Below, in pieces: positions 53,607 to 60,431 of a DNA stretch of 64,000 bases. Each line of letters opens with the position of its first letter. The stretch's first letter is position 1. The notes under the pieces were generated by a model. The model did not search any database, had not been told where the DNA came from, and was given only the letters and a program-made list of their open reading frames with translations. The stretch lies in assembly GCF_033843645.1 (NCBI RefSeq), contig NZ_JAWXVZ010000006.1:248001-312000 (forward strand). Reading direction: 5' to 3'. Made by a program: the position numbers and the translations under genes. The DNA comes from Pseudovibrio zosterae. Lineage in GTDB: Bacteria > Pseudomonadota > Alphaproteobacteria > Rhizobiales > Stappiaceae.

Positions 53607-53655
53607 GGCAGATGGCTGGGTGGGTCAAAAAGATCTCAACCGCATCTGCCTTTTT
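53607..53655 (+). terminator. Terminator of dksA
   Basis: GGCAGATG (53607-53614) pairs perfectly with CATCTGCC (53643-53650), followed by five T; the 28-nt loop is large but the U-tract is strong. Confidence 0.6.
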
Positions 53656-53720
53656 CTTTGGCCTGCAGCTCCGCCAAAGAGATTCTCCTCCTGCGATATG
53701 TTGGGTGAGGGCTAGTGCCC

Positions 53721-53768
53721 TAAAAAAGAACGGGCACGGTGTGCTGGGGAGCAAAACACCGTACCCGT
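53721..53768 (-). terminator. Terminator of the flgF-flgG-flgA-flgH operon
   Basis: Read on the minus strand, ACGGGTACGGTGT and ACACCGTGCCCGT form a 13-bp stem with one mismatch, followed by TCTTTTTT. Lies 42 bp beyond the flgH stop codon. Confidence 0.85.
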
Positions 53769-53809
53769 CGGCCGTTTTGGGCTGGGGAGCCTTACGGCGA
53801 AACTTATGG

Positions 53810-54553
53810 CTAGAACGGCAGGACGATATCCAAAACCTGACTGCCATAGCGTGGTTGTTGAACCGCGCTGATCTGTCCGCGGCCGCCGTATCCTATACGG
53901 GCCTCCGCGATCTTCTTTGAATCAATGGTGTTGTTGGACTGAATGTCCTGCGGGCGCGCCACGCCTGCCACGATCAGTTCACGAACTTCGTAGTTCACGC
54001 GCACTTCCTGACGCCCTTCGATCACCAGATTGCCGTTTGGCAGAACTTGCGTAACGACGGCGGCAACGGTGGTCTTCAGCTCTTCCTTGCGGTCTATGGA
54101 GCCGGAGCCGTTGAAGTTTGCGCTGCTGTCAACCGAGGCGAGGGCTGAGGAGGTGGTGCTTGCAGGAAGGGCCAGCGTATCGATTGCTGTGCCCAATGCA
54201 CCGCCTGCGCCCACATTCGAGGTGTCGCTTCTGGAATGCTGCGAGGAGTTGTCGAACTCCGCCTCATCTTCGATGGTCACGACCACGGTCACGATGTCGC
54301 CAACCCGTTTTGCGCGCTGATCCTGAAAGAAGGCACGGTTGCCTGAGCGCCACAGTGAATTGGCATTGTAGTGCTCCGGCTCAGGTGTTGGCATCGGCAT
54401 CTGCACCGGGCGGTATCCCGGCGTCGTGCGTGGGTCCTGAATGGCGGTAAGCGGTGGTTCCTTGCCGACCTGGGACAGTCTGTCTGCGGCGGTGCAGCCT
54501 GCTGTCATGGCGGCAATCAGGGTAAGGGTTACGATCTTTGCGCCGGTCTTCAT
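53810..54553 (-). CDS. flgH: Flagellar L-ring lipoprotein FlgH
   Basis: A 247-residue outer-membrane lipoprotein. The signal ends in the lipobox MTAGC with Cys20. Motifs NSLWRSGNRAFFQDQRAKRVGDIVTVVVTIEDEAEFDN, KEELKTTVAAVVTQVLPNGNLVIEGRQEVRVNYEVREL and C-terminal ISAVQQPRYGSQVLDIVLPF are those of FlgH. Overlaps flgA by four bases and is the last gene of the operon. Confidence 0.96.
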   Translation of the reverse strand: MKTGAKIVTLTLIAAMTAGCTAADRLSQVGKEPPLTAIQDPRTTPGYRPVQMPMPTPEPEHYNANSLWRSGNRAFFQDQRAKRVGDIVTVVVTIEDEAEFDNSSQHSRSDTSNVGAGGALGTAIDTLALPASTTSSALASVDSSANFNGSGSIDRKEELKTTVAAVVTQVLPNGNLVIEGRQEVRVNYEVRELIVAGVARPQDIQSNNTIDSKKIAEARIGYGGRGQISAVQQPRYGSQVLDIVLPF

Positions 54554-55518
54554 GGGCGGGCCTCATTCAGGCTCGCAACGGATTGGCCGAGGTTGGAAAC
54601 GTGGGCACGGCCAGAGCCGGTCACGGTGCCAAGGACAACCTTGTTGGAACGCATGTTCTTGATTTCAATAATGTCTCCCATTGCGCCATCTGCATTTGCG
54701 CGGCCAATGGTGGTGAGTTGCATGCCGGGGATGGCGTAGGTGACCATGATGTTCTCACCGCGCTTGACCAGAAGCGGGGCGGTAATGTCGTTCTCGGTCA
54801 GGATCGTACCTGCACGCAGCGAGCGGCGGGCAGCCTGACCAACGGCTTGCGTTGCATCAAGGGCGGCGCGGCGGGTCATGCGCTGTGCGGGTACCCGTTC
54901 AATGCGCAGATCGTTGCTGCTGATGATGTCGCCCCGTTTTACTCGGCGGGCCAGTGTGGTCACTTCCACCATGATGTTGGCCTGGCCATCCAGAGCGAAA
55001 GTCTGGGCGCGGCCATCGCGCACCACTGAGAACGTGGCGCGGAACTGGCCGTTTGACTGGGCCCAGTTTAGGTGGGTCAACGAAATTGGGTTGGCAACGC
55101 CTGCATCGCCATGAATGCCCGCTGGTAGTGGGGTGTTCCACCGCAGCTCGATGTCGTTGTCGTTTCCCAGAAGGCGATCGGCCATTTTGCCCTTCACCAG
55201 CTTGGAGATCATGGCACCTGTCATTTCAACGGAAGCGCGGTGCACTGTCACGACTTCAAGGCCATTTGTTGCGGCTTCCCAGAAGCCAGCGTCCTGGGCC
55301 TGACGCGCGATCAGTCTTGCTGGAACTTCACCGGTCTTGCCATGGTCAGGTGCCCTGAAGATTGCCGTTTGGGCGAACTCTCCAGCGTCCTCATAAAAGT
55401 CGCCGATTGTCACGATCGGGCCATTCACGATCACGTGGGAGCGCAACACGGGCGCAGCCGCCGCGATGGTCGTCAGCCCCAAAAGAAGTGAGAAAGCAAG
55501 GATCAGACTGCGGGTCAT
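54550..55518 (-). CDS. flgA: Flagellar P-ring assembly chaperone FlgA
   Basis: A 322-residue periplasmic protein, signal peptide about 1-21. The C-terminal SAF domain (RVKRGDIISSNDLRIERVP... AARRSLRAGTILTENDITAP) and the end AHVSNLGQSVASL are typical of FlgA, which helps FlgI polymerise into the P-ring. Longer than E. coli FlgA (219 residues) because of an extended N-terminal half, usual in alphaproteobacteria. Confidence 0.93.
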   Translation of the reverse strand: MTRSLILAFSLLLGLTTIAAAAPVLRSHVIVNGPIVTIGDFYEDAGEFAQTAIFRAPDHGKTGEVPARLIARQAQDAGFWEAATNGLEVVTVHRASVEMTGAMISKLVKGKMADRLLGNDNDIELRWNTPLPAGIHGDAGVANPISLTHLNWAQSNGQFRATFSVVRDGRAQTFALDGQANIMVEVTTLARRVKRGDIISSNDLRIERVPAQRMTRRAALDATQAVGQAARRSLRAGTILTENDITAPLLVKRGENIMVTYAIPGMQLTTIGRANADGAMGDIIEIKNMRSNKVVLGTVTGSGRAHVSNLGQSVASLNEARP

Positions 55519-55529
55519 GAAGTCAGTCT

Positions 55530-56312
55530 CTATCTCATGTTCGTGGTGGTTGAGTACATCTGATCTGCGGCCTGAACGATTTTGGAATTCATTTCGTAGG
55601 CGCGCTGAGCGGCGATAAGGTCGGAAAGCTCGCGAACGGCATCCACGTTGGAAGCTTCAAGGAAGCCCTGCTTAACGCCGCCCATACCATCCGATTCCGG
55701 GGTTCCTGTCTGAGGGGCGCCGCTTGCTTCCGTTTCAAGGAACAGGTTGTCGCCAATTGCTTCAAGGCCTGCCTTGTTGACGAAGCGCGCGAGTTCGATC
55801 TGCCCCAGCTCCACAACCTGACCCTGCTCACTCATGGCCTGAACAAGGCCCTGATTGTTGATCGTGATGTCGCGGGAGCCGTCCGGAATGGTGATGCCCG
55901 GCAGGACCGGGTGGCCATCATTGGTTACGAGCTGACCGGTTTGGGAGCGGGCGAAGGAGCCGTCGCGGGTGTAGGCAGTGGTGCCGTCTGGGCGTTCAAT
56001 CTGGAAGAAGCCTTCGCCGCGAATGGCCAGATCCAGCTCCTTGCCGGTACTGTTGGCGGTGCCTTGAGACATGATGCGGCTGGTGGCAACGGTTTGTACG
56101 CCGGAGCCAATCTGCACGCCGTTCGGCACAATGGTGCCGGCATCAGAAGTCTGCGTGCCCATGCGGCGCTGGTTTTCGTAGAGAAGATCCTGAAAATCCG
56201 CGCGCTGGCGCTTGTAGCCGGTGGTGCGCATGTTGGCCACATTGTTGGAGATCACCTCAACGTTGAGCTCCTGTGCCTTCATGCCTGTTGCTGCGATATA
56301 AAGTGCTTTCAT
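55530..56312 (-). CDS. flgG: Flagellar distal rod protein FlgG
   Basis: A 260-residue rod protein. MKALYIAATGMKAQELNVEVISNNVANMRTTGYKRQRADFQDLLYE at the N-terminus and SNVDAVRELSDLIAAQRAYEMNSKIVQAADQMYSTTTNMR at the C-terminus are diagnostic. Lies 23 bp after flgF and 11 bp before flgA. Confidence 0.97.
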   Translation of the reverse strand: MKALYIAATGMKAQELNVEVISNNVANMRTTGYKRQRADFQDLLYENQRRMGTQTSDAGTIVPNGVQIGSGVQTVATSRIMSQGTANSTGKELDLAIRGEGFFQIERPDGTTAYTRDGSFARSQTGQLVTNDGHPVLPGITIPDGSRDITINNQGLVQAMSEQGQVVELGQIELARFVNKAGLEAIGDNLFLETEASGAPQTGTPESDGMGGVKQGFLEASNVDAVRELSDLIAAQRAYEMNSKIVQAADQMYSTTTNMR

Positions 56313-56335
56313 GGGTGTCGTCCTTTACGTCGCGG

Positions 56336-57070
56336 CTACGATACGCGGCCGAGTTCGCGGATGGCGCGTTCTTGCAGGTCATCGCGCTGAGAAATGATGC
56401 GCGAGACTGATGCGTAGTTGCGGGTCACTTCGATCATGCGGGTAATCTCGACGACGCCCTCAATGTTGGACATCTCCAGAAAGCCCTGCTGCACCTCGAT
56501 GTTCTCCATGGGAATCGGGTTCTCGCCGGCGTAGGTGTTCTGCCCGCGCAGCGTCAACTCCTGCGGGTTTTCGAAGTTCACCATGTTCAGTCGGCCGAGA
56601 ATCCCTTGATTGTTGGAGAGGGTGCCGTCCTTGGCGATTGAAAGCGGGCCATCTTCGGAATTGATCTCAATTGGGCCGCCATCCACCAGTACAGGGTATC
56701 CTTGCTGCGTCTGAAGGATGCCATCCGGGCCAACGGCAAAATTTCCCGCCCGGGTATAAAGTTCCTCTGTCGGCCCCTGAACAACCAGAAAACCGTCGCC
56801 TTGAATTGCAACGTCAAGTGGATTGCCCGTTTCGCGCAGAGCGCCCTGTGCGAAGTTGGTCGCGTCGCCGTAATCGTTTGTGTAAGACAGCGGATGGTCT
56901 GGCCGCTGAAAGGCCGTCGCTTCTGCTTTTGGCATAAGGTATTCTTCAAAAAGCAGATTTTGCCCTTTGAAGCCTGCCGTATTGATGTTCGCCAGATTGT
57001 TTGCAATGACGTCCAATTGACGTCGCAAGCCAAGCTGACGCGACAACCCTATAAGTTGTGCGTTTTCCAT
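56336..57070 (-). CDS. flgF: Flagellar proximal rod protein FlgF
   Basis: A 244-residue rod protein: ENAQLIGLSRQLGLRRQLDVIANNLANINTAGFKGQNLLFEEYL at the start and SNIEGVVEITRMIEVTRNYASVSRIIS near the end. The AAGGACGACGAAC before ATG 57070 sets the start; in-frame codons up to 57208 fall in the leader. First gene of flgF-flgG-flgA-flgH, divergent from fliL, sharing the tandem CtrA-box region. Confidence 0.95.
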   Translation of the reverse strand: MENAQLIGLSRQLGLRRQLDVIANNLANINTAGFKGQNLLFEEYLMPKAEATAFQRPDHPLSYTNDYGDATNFAQGALRETGNPLDVAIQGDGFLVVQGPTEELYTRAGNFAVGPDGILQTQQGYPVLVDGGPIEINSEDGPLSIAKDGTLSNNQGILGRLNMVNFENPQELTLRGQNTYAGENPIPMENIEVQQGFLEMSNIEGVVEITRMIEVTRNYASVSRIISQRDDLQERAIRELGRVS

Positions 57071-57079
57071 GTTCGTCGT

Positions 57080-57115
57080 CCTTGCTCCCCAGCAAGCTAA
57101 CCCGGCCGGGCTAGC
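57080..57115 (-). promoter_or_regulatory. Hairpin and palindrome in the flgF leader
   Basis: CTTGCT-CCCC-AGCAAG (57081-57096) is a 6-bp hairpin directly before the flgF ribosome-binding site. Next to it GCTAACCCGGCCGGGCTAGC (57096-57115) is a near-perfect palindrome (18 of 20). Either an operator or a leader structure controlling flgF. Confidence 0.45.
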
Positions 57116-57244
57116 GGTTAACCATATGCAGGGACCGTGCCAACTCACAATGCGGCCACAGACTCGCCGTTTTTCTGGGAATTGCGGGATTTCGTTAGAT
57201 CCTTTCACATAGGACCCAGCAATAATGAGCTACTAAAAAATGCC

Positions 57245-57261
57245 AGTGGGCAAAACTTGCC
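57245..57261. promoter_or_regulatory. GGCAA-N3-TTGCC inverted repeat, copy 2 (between flgF and fliL)
   Basis: AGTGGGCAAAACTTGCC, identical over 17 bases to the copy at 40392-40408 upstream of flgE; 57 bp (start to start) before the second CtrA box. Confidence 0.6.
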
Positions 57262-57273
57262 TAGATGGCTTTG

Positions 57274-57316
57274 TTAACCATCTGTTAACCATTTGGGCTG
57301 TTTAACCTATTGTTAA
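57274..57316. promoter_or_regulatory. Two tandem CtrA-type boxes between flgF and fliL
   Basis: Box A TTAACCATCTGTTAA (57274-57288) and box B TTAACCTATTGTTAA (57302-57316), both exact TTAA-N7-TTAA, 28 bp apart. They lie 43 bp from the fliL start and about 200 bp from the flgF start, so they could serve both divergent operons. Confidence 0.8.
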
Positions 57317-57359
57317 GACTTAAGTTAAAATCCCTCACTGTATTTGGGCGGGTCGAGAG

Positions 57360-57857
57360 ATGACTGATGCACAGGCTCCTGAAACAGAAGAAACGCAGGA
57401 ACCAGAGCGCAAATCTAAGAAAAAGCTGCTGATTGCAGTTTTTGGCGGTGTGGTTCTTCTTTCCGCACTGGGCGGTCTTGGTGTGTATATGGGGCTTCTC
57501 GATAGCCTGACGGACTCTGCCGATCCGAATGCGCCCAAGCAGGCGCAGCAGAAGTCTGTCGTGTTTTATGACCTGCCGGAAATGACGGTTAATCTTGCGA
57601 CGGATGATCGCCGCACGTTTTTGAAGGTCCGAATTGCTCTCGAGGTCGAGAGTTATTCCGTGGTCAGCGATATCGAGCCGTACTTACCGCGGATCATGGA
57701 TGCCTTCCAGATCTATCTGCGGGAGCTGCGTCCGGCTGATCTTGAAGGGTCAGCAGGGCTGTTTCGTCTCAAGGAACAGCTTCTGCGTCGCATTAACCTC
57801 GCCGTTTATCCTGCCAAGGTGGATGGCGTTCTGTTCAAAGAGATTTTGATTCAATAG
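57360..57857 (+). CDS. fliL: Flagellar basal body-associated protein FliL
   Basis: 165 residues: cytosolic acidic tail, one transmembrane helix (about 22-45, KKKLLIAVFGGVVLLSALGGLGVYMG), periplasmic stomatin-like domain with FYDLPEMTVNLATDDRRTFLKVRIALEV and C-terminal INLAVYPAKVDGVLFKEILIQ. FliL supports torque by binding the stator. First gene of the fliL-fliM operon, just downstream of two CtrA-type boxes. Confidence 0.95.
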   Translation: MTDAQAPETEETQEPERKSKKKLLIAVFGGVVLLSALGGLGVYMGLLDSLTDSADPNAPKQAQQKSVVFYDLPEMTVNLATDDRRTFLKVRIALEVESYSVVSDIEPYLPRIMDAFQIYLRELRPADLEGSAGLFRLKEQLLRRINLAVYPAKVDGVLFKEILIQ

Positions 57858-57869
57858 GGGAGGCATTGC

Positions 57870-59105
57870 ATGGCAGCAGGTTCCAATGCCGCACCGGGGG
57901 CCGCCGGGGGACAGGATTGGGATGCGTCCACCGCCACGGTGGATGAGGACATCTCTGATGATGATGAAGATCTTGCCGCTGCCTGGGGTGCTGCCCTCCA
58001 GGAGCAGGGCGCGGCGAATGCTGAGGATGTAGCGGCCCAATGGGCGGCCATGATCGAGGACAGCGAGCCGGAGCTGGATTCAGCAACGCGCGGGGCTGAT
58101 CGTATCCTCAATCAGGAGGAAATCGACAACCTTCTCGGCTTCAGTCTCGACGAAACCATCACGGGCGACAACACGGGCATACGGGCGCTGATCAACTCGG
58201 CGATGGTGTCCTATGAACGTTTGCCCATGCTGGAAATCGTGTTTGACCGCCTTGTGCGTTTGACCACGACTTCCCTGCGCAACTTTACCTCGGACAACGT
58301 GGAAGTTTCGCTGGATTCCATCACTTCCGTTCGCTTCGGTGACTATCTCAATTCCATTCCGCTGCCCGCAATCCTTGGTGTATTCAAGGCAAGGGAGTGG
58401 GATGGCTTTGGTATGGTGACGGTGGAATCCTCGCTGATCTATTCCATTATTGACGTGCTGCTGGGCGGTGGTCGCGGCATGAGCCCCTTGCGCGTTGAGG
58501 GGCGCCCATACACGACTATTGAAACCAATCTTGTGCGCCGGATGATTGAGATCATCCTTGTGGATGCGGAGCAGGCGTTTGCGCCGCTCTCTCCGGTGCA
58601 ACTGCCATTGGAGCGGTTGGAGACCAATCCGCGTTTTGCCGCAATCTCCAGACCAGCTAACGCTGCCATTCTTGTTGAGCTGCGCATCGACATGGAAGAT
58701 CGCGGCGGCAAGGTCGAGATCATGTTGCCTTATGCAACGCTGGAGCCGATCCGTGATCTGCTGCTCCAGATGTTCATGGGCGAAAAGTTTGGCCGTGACC
58801 CTATCTGGGAAGGTCACTTGGCCTCTGAAGTCTTCAGCGCCGAGGTCAATGTGGATGCGGTGCTTTATGAAAACAGCATTCCCTTGCAGCGGGTGCTGAA
58901 CTTGGAAGTTGGGCAAACATTGCTCTTCGATGTGGGTCCAAAGGATCCAGTTACTGTCAAATGCGGAGGGGTACCGCTGACACAGGGGGTAATGGGCCGC
59001 GTTGGCGACAACGTGTCCATTGAGATCGCAAGCAAACTGCGCCAACCAAAAATGACATTGGCAGCGTTTGAGCGGTCCATGCAGAACAAATCGGAAGGGA
59101 TCTGA
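57870..59105 (+). CDS. fliM: Flagellar motor switch protein FliM
   Basis: A 411-residue C-ring switch protein. The CheY-P-binding motif EEIDNLLGF lies at residues 83-91 rather than at the N-terminus, behind an acidic extension with two Trp-containing elements: DLAAAWGAALQEQ (Trp39) and DVAAQWAAMIED (Trp58). The middle domain (GIRALINSAMVSYERLPMLEIVFDRLVR; LPAILGVFKAREWDGFGMV) and the C-terminal SpoA-like domain (LEVGQTLLFDVGPKDPVTVKCGGVPLTQGVMGRVGDNVSIEI) are standard. GGGGAGG precedes the ATG, 12 bp after fliL. Confidence 0.96.
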   Translation: MAAGSNAAPGAAGGQDWDASTATVDEDISDDDEDLAAAWGAALQEQGAANAEDVAAQWAAMIEDSEPELDSATRGADRILNQEEIDNLLGFSLDETITGDNTGIRALINSAMVSYERLPMLEIVFDRLVRLTTTSLRNFTSDNVEVSLDSITSVRFGDYLNSIPLPAILGVFKAREWDGFGMVTVESSLIYSIIDVLLGGGRGMSPLRVEGRPYTTIETNLVRRMIEIILVDAEQAFAPLSPVQLPLERLETNPRFAAISRPANAAILVELRIDMEDRGGKVEIMLPYATLEPIRDLLLQMFMGEKFGRDPIWEGHLASEVFSAEVNVDAVLYENSIPLQRVLNLEVGQTLLFDVGPKDPVTVKCGGVPLTQGVMGRVGDNVSIEIASKLRQPKMTLAAFERSMQNKSEGI

Positions 59106-59107
59106 GG

Positions 59108-59707
59108 ATGGCTATCGGGATGATCATTGAAATTGTAGTCGCTGTCCTGTTGGTGGTCACCATCGGCTATTGCTTCACGCTGAACCAGCGTTTGAAGCGC
59201 CTGCGTTCCGATGAGGCCTCCTTGCGTGCGACCATTTCAGAGCTGATCACCGCCACCGAGATTGCCGAGCGGGCCATCCTGGGTCTCAAGTCTACTGCGG
59301 GCAACGCGGACAAGACACTTGGTGAGCGTCTGGGGGAAGCGGAGGCGTTGTCACGCCGTCTTTCCAGCCAAATCGGCGTTGGTGCAGATGTTCTGGACCG
59401 TGTAGGGCAGGTGGCGGATGCCGCCGTTGCCGGTCAGCCAACCTCGAACGTGAACAGCTATGAGGCTGCTGCAGCGGCCGCAGAAGAAGTGGCAGCTCGC
59501 GTGGCTGCACATGCTGAGTACACTCATGCACAAATGCCTGCGCAGCCAGCCGCTCCGGCTCAAATGGCTCAGCCCGCTGTTCAGCAGCCAGCGCCTGCAC
59601 AGCCCGCGCCGCAAGAGCCGCGCCACAGCCGGGTGAAGGACATCTTCAAGGCAGCGGAGGCTTCCACCTCGCGGCTGGAACAATTCCGTCGTAGAGCACA
59701 GGGGTGA
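59108..59707 (+). CDS. DUF6468-type flagellar-associated membrane protein
   Basis: A 199-residue protein with one N-terminal transmembrane helix (about 6-24), a short helical region (QRLKRLRSDEASLRATISELITATEIAERAILGLKSTA) and a long Ala/Pro/Gln-rich tail, ending SRVKDIFKAAEASTSRLEQFRRRAQG. This matches the alphaproteobacterial protein found after fliM (DUF6468). Function unknown. It starts two bases after fliM and overlaps motE by four bases, so the cluster is translated as a unit. Confidence 0.8.
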   Translation: MAIGMIIEIVVAVLLVVTIGYCFTLNQRLKRLRSDEASLRATISELITATEIAERAILGLKSTAGNADKTLGERLGEAEALSRRLSSQIGVGADVLDRVGQVADAAVAGQPTSNVNSYEAAAAAAEEVAARVAAHAEYTHAQMPAQPAAPAQMAQPAVQQPAPAQPAPQEPRHSRVKDIFKAAEASTSRLEQFRRRAQG

Positions 59708-60360
59708 ATGGCGTGAGATTAAGACTGCTTCCGATCGTCGTTTTTGCCATCAGTTCCCTGCTTGTCCTCAAGCTGGTGGGCTTTTTTCTGGATGGCCGCT
59801 ACGACTTGAGCACAGTGCGTATGGCTGGAGCGCAGCAGTCTGTTCTCGATCCTTCGAGCGTTGATACAACGCCACCTCCCGGTATTGGTGAGCCGGGGGG
59901 CTCTGCTCTTGGTGGGTCCGTGTCAGAGCGTGCGGTTCTGTCCAGCCTTGGCGAACGCCGCAAGGAGCTGGAACAGCGCGAGGAAGAGCTGAACCTGCGT
60001 GAACAGATGCTTGCCGCTGCTGAAGCACGCGTTGAGAAGCGCATCGCCGAGCTGAAGCAAATTGAGGCCCGGATTGAAGCGAATGTCTCTGCTCAGTCAG
60101 AGAAAGAAGCGCAGGAGATCAAGGATCTCATCAAGATCTACGAGAGTATGAAAGCCAAAAGCGCAGCTCGCATTTTTGATCGGTTGGAGATGGATGTCCT
60201 GCTGAAGGTTGTTGCAGAAATGCAGCCCCGGAAGATGGCTGACATTCTGTCCAACATGAGCCCGGAAGCAGCAGAGCGCTTGACTGTGGCCATTGCCGTC
60301 GGCCGTCAGTCTGCAGTTGAGACGCCTCAGGCGCTTTTGCCCAAGATTCAAGGCAACTAA
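59704..60360 (+). CDS. motE: MotE-family flagellar motor protein (MgtE N-domain-like)
   Basis: 218 residues: one N-terminal transmembrane helix (about 6-28), a long charged coiled coil (SLGERRKELEQREEELNLREQMLAAAEARVEKRI) and a C-terminal domain similar to the intracellular N-domain of MgtE (MKAKSAARIFDRLEMDVLLKVVAEMQPRKMADILSNMSPEAAERLTVAIA). In Sinorhizobium MotE is a periplasmic chaperone for the motor protein MotC. GTGA overlap with the preceding gene. Confidence 0.87.
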   Translation: MNGVRLRLLPIVVFAISSLLVLKLVGFFLDGRYDLSTVRMAGAQQSVLDPSSVDTTPPPGIGEPGGSALGGSVSERAVLSSLGERRKELEQREEELNLREQMLAAAEARVEKRIAELKQIEARIEANVSAQSEKEAQEIKDLIKIYESMKAKSAARIFDRLEMDVLLKVVAEMQPRKMADILSNMSPEAAERLTVAIAVGRQSAVETPQALLPKIQGN

Positions 60361-60431
60361 CGGGCATCGTAAGGGTGCGTTAACAAGCAAATTGCTAGAA
60401 ATACGCAATGCTGTATCAGGGGAATCGGGCG

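Noticed and set aside
58080..59045. 321-codon minus-strand frame opposite fliM
   Set aside because: Shadow of fliM with His/Gln-rich translation and no start signals.
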